In this document: positions 21,844 through 32,370 of the stretch, piece after piece | How the letters are laid out: the number at the start of each line of letters is the position of its first letter | Position numbering within the stretch: position 1 is the first letter of the stretch | Source of the DNA: Stomorhina lunata | Taxonomy: Eukaryota > Arthropoda > Insecta > Diptera > Rhiniidae | DNA: 64,000 bases | Assembly: GCA_933228675.1 (NCBI GenBank) | Contig: OW121741.1 | Location: 77,117,887-77,181,886, forward strand | Direction: 5' to 3' | Notes under the pieces: generated by a model | What the model saw: the letters and a program-made list of their open reading frames with translations, nothing else | What the model was told of the DNA's origin: nothing | Databases searched by the model: none | Program-made: the position numbers and the translations under genes

Positions 21844-23386
21844 TCTTATATTCTTTAACGAGCAATATGTATATATAGAATGGCTATCTCGAAAACGGCT
21901 CGATTTTGATTAAATTTGGACAGTGGGTACCTTTTTTGATGTATAGGTCGAAGAAGAAGGGACTTTTGGAACCTTTGACTCTAAAAGGGTAAAAACGGGT
22001 AAAACTTGGCAAAAATCGAAAACATTATATTTCCTAAAGTAATAGGTATAGAAACAAAATTAAAATTACGTTTTAAATAGCTATGAAAATAAGCGGACAT
22101 GTGTTTGGTACTTTTTTGAAACTATGTCCGATAGGGGGTAAAAATAGTTTTTTGGTACTTTTTTAACTCACTCTTATATTTTAAACCAAAGAATATAGAA
22201 AGCAGTCAATAGATGTGAAAGAAATATTGAACACGTGTTTGGTACTTTTTTGATTTTGGGACCAAAATGGGTAAAAAAGGGATAAAATGATAACTTAACA
22301 TCTCAAAAGTAATATGAATAGGAATTATGTTAACTGCGTTTTAATAAAATGTACCGAATTCAATTGGTACCAAAGAAGTACCAAATAAGCATATGGAAAT
22401 TTTTAAAAGTAGTGGATAAAAAGGGGAAAAAATGAGTAATGTTATAACTTTTAAATAAATGAATGTTTGTATGTATGTTCTTTATAGAATAGTAAACTGT
22501 GAATTTGATCAAATTATGCTCTTTAACGAAGATGTTGCGGATAAGCCGGCGAAGGTTTTTAAGTTGGTAAGACTAATTTCCGTAAGGTGGCGCCACTGAA
22601 AATTACAAAAAAATTAATTAAACCGTAAACTGTATATTTGATCATGCTGTGATCTTTAGCAAAGTTGTAGCGCATGAGCCGGCGAAGGTTTCTTAGTTGG
22701 TGTAAATAATTTCCGACAGGTGGTGCTACCGAAAATTACTCAAAGTCAATTTTATCGTAAGCTGTACATTTAATCATGCTATAATATTTAGCAAAGTTGC
22801 TGCACATGAGCCGACGAAGGTTTCTTAATTGGTATGAAGGAATTTCGACAGGTGGCGCCACTGAAATTTACTCAAAGTCAATTTAATCGTAAGCTGTACA
22901 TTTAATCATGCTATAATCTTTAGCAAAGCTTATTCGCAACAAAATAAGCTGACGAAGGTTTATTAATGGGAATGAACAAAGTCCAACAGGTGGCGCCACT
23001 GAAAATTTACTCAAAGTCAATTTAATCGTAAGCTGTACATTTAATCATGCTATAATCTTTAGCAAAGCTTATTCGCAACAAAATAAGCTGACGAAGGTTT
23101 ATTAATGGGAATGACCAAAGTCCAACAGGTGGCGCCACTGAAAATTATTCAAAATTAATTAAATCGTAAACTGTGCATTTGATCAGGCTATAATATTTAG
23201 CAAATGAGTCGACGGAGGTTTCTGTTGGTATGACCAATTTCCAAAATTTTTCAAAATGAGTTAATCTGTAAACTATGCAAACTATGCGTTGATCGGACAA
23301 AATAAATATAATATTTCAAAATTAACTGAATATTTGCACAAAATGCTTATCATAAAGCTCCGAGCAAGGCTCGGTCAACCAGGTAC
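21844..23386 (+). mobile_element. Non-autonomous Helitron, family C, copy 1
   Basis: Begins TCTTATATTC after an A. It ends with the hairpin CCGAGC-AAG-GCTCGG (23360-23374) and 12 nt finishing in CCAGGTAC before a T. The left half has phrases 'ggtactttttt' and 'gggtaaaaa'. The right half holds about five units of a roughly 132-138-bp minisatellite (GGTGGCGCCACTG near 22586, 22718 variant, 22851, 22989 and 23128). No Rep/helicase frame. Flanking A/T, 5' TC and a 3' hairpin about 12 nt from the end are Helitron traits. The final GTAC in place of CTRR is unusual. Confidence 0.8.
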
Positions 23387-24253
23387 TTAGTTATCAATAA
23401 CTGATCTGTCTGAAATTTTAATAATTCAGTTTGATCGTTTAATATGGGTGTCAGACTGTTAATATATCTAAGATACCCTTCCCACCCACATTATGGTGGA
23501 GGGTATAAAAGTATTTTTTTTCACGTAGAACTTAATGGTTTATTAAAGACGTAGTTATGTGTGAAAGTTTTACCAACACTTATGTAAAATTGTAGTTACC
23601 AACACATACATATGTAGATAAAGAAATAAATATTTTTAAATAAATAATATTTGTGTAAACTTTACAATGTACAATTACATACATATGTCAAAGTGTAAAA
23701 CAAGAAGTAAAGTTGTATAAGTATGTCTATACATACCCAGTGGGAAATAAATATCATTTAGAGGCATGTTTATTGGTAACAATATAAATTTTACAAAATG
23801 TAAAATTTATATTTTTAAAGAATAGATTTTGGAAAGGAAGGAGATATTGCAAAAGTTCTCAAAGGCATAGGCTTTAAGATTTTTCCCGCCTGGTGCATTT
23901 GTATAAATTATTCCTCTGTTTGTGTATGCGAGTTTAGTCCCATCAATTTGTTTGCTTGTGTTTGAAGACCTAATCCACAAAATACAAAAATATTATAACG
24001 TTTTTATTGGATTTTTACCCAGTTGTCGCATTAAATATTTTGTTGTTTTATTTTTTTGTCGTTTTGGTTGTTGCATTTATTGTTTTTGTTTTCAAATTGT
24101 CAATTATTCTTTGATTTTTTGTATTGATTTTTTGTTATTTATGTCATACTAAGTAAAAAAAAACAATATGATGGGTATTACAAGATTCAAAATTTTATAA
24201 GGTAAAACACAGAAATGTGTATGTTATTAAAATGTTAAAACTTGTGTTATAGA
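23387..24253. other. Anonymous stretch with a HINE 5' end
   Basis: 23475-23510 contains ATACCCTTCC...GGAGGGTATA, the paired 5' hairpin of a HINE-type element in minus orientation. Its body is not resolved. From 23515 to 24253 only AT-rich sequence is seen; a 76-residue Phe-rich frame at 23922 is not convincing. Confidence 0.45.
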
Positions 24254-24831
24254 TTTTTTTACCCTACACTATAAATTTGAGCTAAAGAACTCGTATGTGA
24301 TGCATAAAAATATTGGTTTGAATCCTACTAATACCGATTTACTCAGAATCGCCTTCTGAGTTGATTAATGAGATAGAACACAGAAATTTGTTTTGTTAGT
24401 AGGACCATCGCTATTAAAACAGGTCGTTCTATGACATATATTTCCTTATTTTCTTTACAACCCATCCTCGTAATTAATAATATAATTAAAATTCACGAGC
24501 CTATGAAATCTGGCATGTTCAATGAAAAATCCATATTTTAGCCTTTAAATTTTTATTAGATATAACTAATAAATATTTGCTTTAATAAATTTTTGCGATA
24601 ATCTGTCGTGTGACCTGAAAAATGACATGAAGGTGAACCTGTCAATCAAATCAGGAGACATGATGTTATCATTTTAATTTGATTAATAAGGAAATAAGTA
24701 AAACAATGTGATAATAAAAGATAATTAACACGTGACTAATGATTGAAAATGTAAAAAATATTGAAAGGGGTCGTCTGCATCAAGTAATTTAAAACCAGTC
24801 TCTATCGAAACTTAATGGTGCAGGGTAAAAA
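24254..24831. mobile_element. TIR element, about 580 bp
   Basis: TTTTTTTACCCTACACTATA at 24254 and, on the other strand, TTTTTTTACCCTGCACCATT from 24831. The ends agree over about 22 bp with three differences. Interior non-coding. The superfamily is not assigned; the T-rich ends make a target duplication unreadable. Confidence 0.5.
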
Positions 24832-24961
24832 AAGAACCATATCATCCCCCAATAAAACAATAGCATATATTTTTTTTGTCGAGATAATCGAGTTTGATAT
24901 TTTTGGTGTTATTGGACATCTGGCAAAATAGCAATAATTCAGAAAATAATGGATGTTTTTT

Positions 24962-25283
24962 GTACCCACCATCAAAAAGAATGGGGGTAATTGAGATTGT
25001 CATTCCGTAATTTCCTTGGCTTAAAATTCTAAGACGATTGAGCGATGTCCGTCCGTCTGTTTGTCTGTCTGTTTTACTGTCGGTCTGTTGTAAGCACGAT
25101 AACGCCTAAACGAAAAAAGTTGAGTCACTGAAACTTCGCAAAAATATTCTTCATTTGTGGCTGTTGAAATTGGGCAAAATCGGTTCACATTTGATCATAG
25201 CTCCCTTATAACCTCGTCTAGGCTTATTGCTTATTTGCTAATAAATAACAACAGCTATGATGATAAAATTAAATAAAATAGCA
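24962..25283 (+). mobile_element. HINE family B, 5' fragment
   Basis: Starts GTACCCACCATCAAAAAGAA and follows the full copy through the GTCCGTCCGTC run to ctatgatgataaaatt. It breaks off near 25270, directly before Helitron copy 2. Confidence 0.8.
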
Positions 25284-25285
25284 TA

Positions 25286-25737
25286 TCTTATATCTTTAAA
25301 CGAGCAATAATTGTTTGTATATATAAATATATAGAAACGCTCTAACGATTTTGATAAAATTTGGGCGAATTTTTCCATTGAGATGAAGTAAGAAGGGACT
25401 TTTGGAAATTTTGCCGCTAAGCGTGTAAAATCGGGTAAAAAGGGGAAAAATCGAAAACTTTATATCTCAAAATGTAATAGGTATATAAACAAAATTATGA
25501 AAATAAGTAGACAGGCGTTTGGTACTTTTCTGGAACTATACCCGACAGGGGCTAAAAAAGGGTAAAAATAGATTTTGTTGGTACATTTTTCAACCCACTC
25601 TTATCTTTGGAACAAAAGAATACAGAAAGCAATCAATAGACGTGAAAAAAATATTGAATACGTATTTGGTACTTTTTTGATTTCGGGAGCCAAAAGGGAT
25701 AAATTATTATATTATATTCTTAAACGATCAATAATTG

Positions 25738-25796
<59 letters not shown>

Positions 25797-27223
25797 CTTT
25801 TATCAAAATCTTAACGATTTTGATAAAAGTTGTCGAAGAAGAAGGAACTTTTGGAATCTTTGCCTAAGAGGGAATCTTTTCTAAGAGGGTAAAAACGGGT
25901 AAAAAGGGGAAAAAATCGAAAACGTCTTATCTCCTAAAGTAATAGGTATACAAACAAAATTAACATTACGTTTTAAACAGCTATGAAAATAGTTTTTTTG
26001 GTACTTTTTTAACCTACTCTTATTATTTAAAGAATATCGAAAGGAACTTTTTACTGCAGTCAATAGACATGAAAGAAATATTGAACATGTATTTGGTACT
26101 TTTTTGATTTTGGGGCCAAAATGGGTAAAAAAAAGGGATAAAATGATAACTTAACATTTCAAAAAAAAAACATGAATAAGAATTATGTTAACTGCGTTTT
26201 AATAAAATGTACCGAATTCAATTGGTACCAAATATGCAGATGGAACTTTTTGAAAGTAGGGAATAAAAAGGGGGAAAAATGAGTAATGCTATAACTTTTA
26301 AACAAATGAATGTTTGTATGCGGATAAGCCGGCGAAGGTTTTTAAGATGGTAAGACTAATTTCCGTTAGGTGGCGCCACTGAAAATTACTAAACATTAAT
26401 TAAATCGTAAACTGTACATTTGATCATGCTAAAATCTTAAGCAAAGTTGTAGCGCATGAGACGGCGAAGGCTTTTTAGTTAGTGTGAATAATTTCCGACA
26501 GGTGGCGCTGCTGAAAATTACTCAAAGTCAATTTAATCGTAAGCTGAACATTTAATCATGCTATAATCTTTAGCAAAGTTGTTGTACATGAGCCGGCGAA
26601 GGTTTCTTAGTTATTGTGAAGAAATTTCGACAGGTGGCGCCACTGAAATTTACTCAAAGTCAATTTAATCGGAAGCTGTACTTTTAATCATGCTATAATC
26701 TTTTGCAAAGTTGTTGCGGATAAGCCGACGAAGGTTTAGTAATGGGAATGACCAAAGTCCGATAGGTGGCGCAACTGAAAACTACTCAAAATTAATCATG
26801 TTATAATCATAAGCAAAGTTGTTACGCATAAGCAGAAGAAGGTTTTTTAGTTGGTATGAACAACTTCAGGTGTCGCCACTGAAAACTACTCAAAATTAAT
26901 TAAATCGTAAACTGTGCATTTGATCAGGCTATAATCTTTAGCAAAGTTATTGCACATGAGTCGACGGAGGTTTCCATGGTCATACCAATAGAAACCTCCA
27001 CAAATTTCCAAAATTTTTCAAAATGAGTTAAACTGTAAACTATGCAAACTATGTGTTGATTGGACAAAATAAATAAAATAATTCAAAATTACCTGAATAT
27101 TTGTACAATGTATTTCCTCTAAACTTATTTTACTACTTTATAAAATAAAATATATAAAAATTTTAAAATTTGCCTGAAAATGCTTATGAAACAGCTCCGA
27201 GCAAGGCTCTGTCAACCAGGTAC
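25286..27223 (+). mobile_element. Non-autonomous Helitron, family C, copy 2 (longest)
   Basis: Starts TCTTATATC after A and ends GCTCTGTCAACCAGGTAC before T. The hairpin has one mismatch. At about 1.94 kb it is longer than the other copies because of an AT microsatellite (25743-25794), a partial duplication of the left half (25287-25680 against 25730-26110), and about six minisatellite units. A hAT element is inserted two bases past its end. Confidence 0.8.
25741..25795. repeat. (AT)n microsatellite in Helitron copy 2
   Basis: About 26 AT units. Shorter AT runs sit at the equivalent place in the other C copies (near 34240, 37228 and 53238), so it marks a fixed but length-variable part of the family. 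Confidence 0.9.
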
Positions 27224-27753
27224 TGTAGAGTGGTTCGAAAAAAAAGTTGAGTCAGTCACCCCGTAGGATTAAAGATAATGTAAAAATAATTATTTTACCA
27301 CGCCTACAAATACCGCCCTTTTATTATTTTGTTCACTGTGTCGCCATTTTAAATCCGATCATAACATTTTATATATCGATTTTCAGGGCTCTGTAAGGGG
27401 TACATTTCTCTCTTTGATAGTTTTTTACAACCTCGTCAATTTCTAGTCATAACTTTTTGAAATTCGAGTCGTACCCACCCTAATCAAATCGAGTAAAAAT
27501 CTAGTTTTTAAAAGTTATGACTATAAATTGACGTGGTAGTAAAAAACTATCAAAGAGAGAAATGTAGCTCTTACAGAGCCGCGAACACCGATATATAAAA
27601 TGTTATGATAACAAAATAGTAAAAGGGCGGTATTGTAGGCGTGGTAAAAAAATAAAAAAATATTTTTGGGAATGGAATGTTAAAACATTTAATCGTAGGG
27701 GGTGACTGACATAACTTTTTTTTGTATGGAAGGCGAACCGCTCTAAGGTACTG
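27218..27753. mobile_element. hAT foldback MITE with 8-bp target duplication
   Basis: Ends TAGAGTGGTTCG (27226) and, inverted, TAGAGCGGTTCG (27745). Each is flanked by AGGTACTG (27218-27225 and 27746-27753). An 8-bp duplication and TAGAG-type ends are hAT traits. The 520-bp body is almost wholly palindromic: gtcagtcacccc, accacgcctacaaataccgc, gatatataaaatgttatgat and gtcaatt all recur inverted, with a loop near 27465-27505. No transposase. The inserted site is the terminus of Helitron copy 2. Confidence 0.9.
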
Positions 27754-28724
27754 TATATTATAAATTATTAAGATTATCCTAAAAGTATGCTACACAAATA
27801 CAAAGATCTAAGGTTTCGATCAATAGCGAATGCTGATAATATTTGCCAAATGTCGCTGAGTTGTTCGTTCCAAGCAACTGCATGGATAGTCATATGTTTT
27901 CAAAAATGAATCATTTAATGCAGTTCTTCTGATTGTTACCATTTTATTGTTTTGGTTTCATCGTTTCTAATATATTTTCTTGGTAAGAAGCCCAACAAGT
28001 GTTAATATTTTTCAAGTGTATAATTTTGTAAGATTTTGAAAAACGTAGTTTTTCCGCTTTCATGTTTTTATTATAATTATAATTTTTGCTTTTTCTTTTA
28101 CGTAAATTTTTTTTTAATTTTTTTAGAAAATATTTATTTAATGGATTTGTATTGTATTAAGAGTAAATATTTATCTGTTGAATGGCGGAATTTTATTAGA
28201 AAAGTCTTAACGTCATTGTTTTAAATTATTATTTAAAAGTCGCAACTTGACAATTAGATATTCGTATTCTGTCTGTTTGAGTTAATATAGGAAAATATTG
28301 TATTTTTGAATAGTTTATTAGCTTGTAAATATTTACAAAAGCAAAAACTTAAGTTGACATTAAAGGCTAACAGTGAATTATTTTCCTCAAAATCAATAAA
28401 TTATTTAATTGATGTACATAAAAGCTAGACAAGTAATCAATAATAAAATTATATTCGTTAGTTGAAATTATTTTTATATATTATTAATCGGAATTAAATT
28501 CCCAATAGGTCTTACATGGAATTCAATGCCACACTAGAACCATTAAACCGAAAAAAATAATATATGTTCAATTATATTTTATTTCATGGAAGGGAGTGTA
28601 ATAGATATACTTGCTATCCCAAAAATTTTCAAACGCTTGCTTCAAGTCTAAAACTTCTTTCTGTCATATTTTTTTTTTCAGCAATTAACCCTCAAATAAC
28701 CTGGGATCTGGTTTTTTAAAAATT
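27754..28724. other. Anonymous AT-rich stretch
   Basis: No gene, tandem repeat or terminal repeat is recognised. Confidence 0.4.
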
Positions 28725-29190
28725 TACTTTTTTAGGAAAATTTTTAAAAGTTTCCTACTTTTAAAGGAAATTTTTCAAAAATCTACTTCTTATAGACAAT
28801 TTTTCAAAAATGTACTTTTTATAAAAAATTTACTTTTTATAGAAAAAAAAAGTTACTTTTTATATGAAATTTTTAAAAAAAATTTACTTTTTATAGGAAA
28901 TTTTTAAAAATTGACCATTTAAAAGAAATTATTCGAAAATTTACTTTTTATAGGAAATTTTCAAAAATTGACCATTTATAGAAATTTTTAAAAAATTTTC
29001 CATTTATAGGAAATTTTTCGAAAATTTACTTTTTATAGGACATTTTTAAGAAAATTTTAATTTATAGGAAATTTTTCGAAAACCGACTATTTATAGCAAA
29101 TTTTTCCAAAATTGACTAATAAAAGAATTTTTTCAAAAGTTGTCGATATATAGAAAATTTTTCAAAAAATGTTGATTTGCAGGAAATTTT
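28725..29190 (+). repeat. Degenerate A/T satellite
   Basis: About a dozen irregular units of the form 'ataggaaatttttcaaaaatttacttttt' with 30-45-bp spacing. It resembles an old version of the 31-bp family of array 2 but is far more diverged. Confidence 0.75.
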
Positions 29191-29568
29191 AACATAATGT
29201 CTATGTTTAATATTTTCACTCTGTTATGTAAACTTCAACATAAACGTTCTACTCTTAACATCAAACGGGATGTTATTGATATGTAAGAGCTTTTAAATCT
29301 GCTGTAGACATAAATTTAGCTTTTAGAAGTTTATTTCAGCACACATATTATAATATTTAGTTATTTGTCACTGGAGCCCACTAGAGCCCATGGAAACGCT
29401 AGGGTTAATTTGTATTTAAATGTAATTAAAGGCAGCTTTAACACCTTTGAATTTTCATTGAAATATAACAATAAAAACATGTAATTTCTATTACGTTTTT
29501 GGAAAAAATTGCATATTTTTAAAATTTTACTTTTGACCCTGGTAATGAAAGGGTTAATGACATCTGAT

Positions 29569-29616
29569 TTCAACCAAAATTCTCATATAGAAATATATAC
29601 TAGAATTTTGGTTGAA
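29569..29616. repeat. Perfect 15-bp hairpin
   Basis: TTCAACCAAAATTCT (29569-29583) pairs exactly with AGAATTTTGGTTGAA (29602-29616) around an 18-nt loop. It could be a foldback remnant. No flanking duplication is seen. Confidence 0.7.
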
Positions 29617-29773
29617 AGCTATAATAATTTCAGTTCTTCATATAAAAACTGCTAATATTTAACATTTCACGTGCTTTTTTTTATAACTTTGGTTAAAAAT
29701 TTGGGTTTTTTTTTCGAAAAACCTTGGTTTTAAGTCACAGGTATGGCTAAGCCGTTAGAGATATCGATCTAAT

Positions 29774-30150
29774 TATACCCTTCACCACCTTAGGCGGAAA
29801 GGGTATTATAAGTTTGTGCTGATGTTTGTAACGCATAGAAATATTTGTCTTTGACCCACCTTTTAGTATACCAATAGACTTAGAATCACTTTCTGAGTCG
29901 ATTTAGCGATGTCCGTTCGTCCGTCCGTCTGGCTGACTGGCTGGACCACCATGTAAACCTTGTAATCAAGCTACAGGTCGCAATTCTAAAGATAATTTGA
30001 TGAAATTTGGCACAGATAATTTTTTTGATAATGGAACCATAACTATTGAAATTGGTCAAAATCGGTCCATTATTTATAGTACCTCCCATAGGTCCCACTT
30101 CCCGGAATTGCTATATTGGCCACAAATATCAATATTTTTTCATGAAATTA
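29774..30150 (+). mobile_element. HINE family A, 5' part
   Basis: TATACCC...AAGGGTATTATAAG hairpin start, then 'gagtcgatttagcgatgtccg', a GTCCGTCCGTCTGGCTG run and the block 'cccacttcccggaattg'. It stops at ttttcatgaaatta. The 3' half is missing. Confidence 0.8.
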
Positions 30151-31994
30151 TTTTTGCAAAACACACCACTGTGCAATATCAAAGGAAAACTTTATAATAA
30201 TGATGAATAAAAGTTTAATAAAAATGTTTGTTAAATAAATATTTACTCATGTCTTCGAGTAGTCGTGTGCGTTTGAAGAAAATGAGTTGAAAATGTTAGA
30301 ACAACTTAAAAACCAATAATCACAAGTCATTTGTTAAATCATCTCAAGGTCAAGGTGGAAATCAACTGACAATCATATACAATCACGAATACACACGAAT
30401 AAATTTACGTGTGTAGCTAACGAAACTTGACTTAAAGTCATCGAGAGGGTTAAATATAAGGGCCTTCAATTGAGAAATCTGTGGCTTCCATTAAAGAGAT
30501 TTTTTATAAAAAGTTTAATAACTTAAAAATTTGCATTTATTTGCAGGTGGATCTCTAACTATATTATCATGGAGACCTTGAAGAAGTGAAATCATAAAAA
30601 TATGGAAAAGATATAGCGGGATTTTCCTTCAGCATTTTTTTTAAAAATTAAAATTTTTCGAAATTAAAATTTTTGAAAAAATGCTATATTTGTAAAATTT
30701 AAGTTTATTGAATAGGCTCGAAATTAAAATTGGAAAATAAAACTAAGATTAAATGAAAATATCCCCAGAAAACTTAGTGAAGCTCACTAAATGTGGTCGA
30801 GATTAAAATTGAAAAATAAAACTAAAATTAACTGAAAATATACCCAAAAAAACGTAATTAGACATTTTTCCAACAGACGCACTATTTGCTATATTATGCC
30901 CATAAGTCGGCCTAGAAACCTCATATTTTTCCCCTCAGGGCAAAAAAAAAAAATACAAAGAAAGCTAAATAAATATAATACAAAATTAAAGAACTTTGAT
31001 GAAAGAAAAAGGAAAAAAAAACTAATCGTGGACAAAGAAAAACTTAGTTCAAAAGAAAATACAAATGAAACAATAAAAGAAGAAAAACTAATTGTATTGG
31101 CGTTTTTCTTTTTAAATTTATTTTGTAGGCTAAAACTATAGTATTAACAATCAAACAAGTGTAAAAAAAGTTAAAATGAATTAAATCTAAAACCATTAAG
31201 ATTTAATCGAAAAGTTTTAAGTCGGTGAAGGACAATTAAATGATTTTATAAATAGCAGCAAAAAAAAAAAAAAGGTTGCCGATAATCCTATTGCCATGAC
31301 TTAGTAAGAGCTTGTAAACTATTTTTTTACTCTTAATTCTTTTTAAATCGTATAGTCTCAAAACTTGCACAATAAAGATGTTTGAGTAAGAAAATTGTTT
31401 TGAAACAGTGGCTTTTATATGTATTAGAGCAGAGAAGCCCAAACATTGATTGTGCTACCACTTGTGGTAGCTAAGGAATTATGCCGACACACGTACACCA
31501 TACACACAAAATGCAAAAAGCAAACAAACGCGTTTACGCTCCAGCTTTTTGCAGACTTTCCCGAAAAAATTCAACTTGATGAAGCTAACATTTATTCTCT
31601 GCCGCCACTATTTCAATCTTTAATATGCTTATATTTTAGTGGGCACCACTGTTTTAAATTCTTCTTTGCAAATCGAAAAGCAATACAACGTCTGAGAAAA
31701 ACTTTTTAAATTCTTATTGCATACTTTAGGGAGGCTAGAAAAAAGTGTTTTCCAAAAGGGACGGGATGTTTTCCAACCGAGCTTGATAACGGAGATCTCG
31801 TTAAAACTACTTATTTCAAATAAATTGTCATTTATTAAGTTTATTTTCCAAACTACCACGGACCGAAAATAACTGTTATATTTGAATTTTTGATTAAAAA
31901 AAGCAACATCAAAGAAATGTCGGAGAATAAAACCAAGTATACCATTTTGATATTATTAAATGCGATGCTTTTTAAAAATCTGATTTTTATTAAA
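30151..31994. other. Anonymous AT-rich stretch
   Basis: A short imperfect direct duplication (about 30718-30770 and 30802-30855, phrase aaataaaactaa) is the only structure noticed. The open frames at 30896-31141 (Lys-rich) and 31446-31709 show no family features. Confidence 0.35.
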
Positions 31995-32255
31995 AAAAAA
32001 AAAAAATAACAGTTATTTTTTGATTTTTATTTTATTGAGCAAAAATAACAGTTATTTTTAACTTTTATTTTTTCGAGCAAAAATAAAAGTAATTTTTTAA
32101 CATTTATTTTTTTCGAGCAAAAATAAAAGTAATTTTTTAATTTTTATTTTTTCGAGCATAAATAAAAGTTATTTTTTGACTTTTATTTTTTCGAGCAGAA
32201 ATAAAAGTTATTATTTGACTTTTATTTTTTCGAGCAGAAATAAAAGTTATTTTTC
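31995..32255 (+). repeat. 39-40-bp tandem repeat
   Basis: Six to seven units with the core TTTTTTCGAGCAAAAATAAA and AGTTATTTTT, preceded by an A run. Each unit can pair with itself (AATAAAAGT against ACTTTTATT). It is distinct from the 31-bp satellites. Confidence 0.9.
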
Positions 32256-32370
32256 TGTTTTCCATAACAATTATGATTGCAAATTTTTGAGCATATGCAA
32301 ATTATTTTTACCGAAAAATTATATTTGTTTGAAAATTTGTTTTAATAACGTTATCATGAATTTAAACAAA

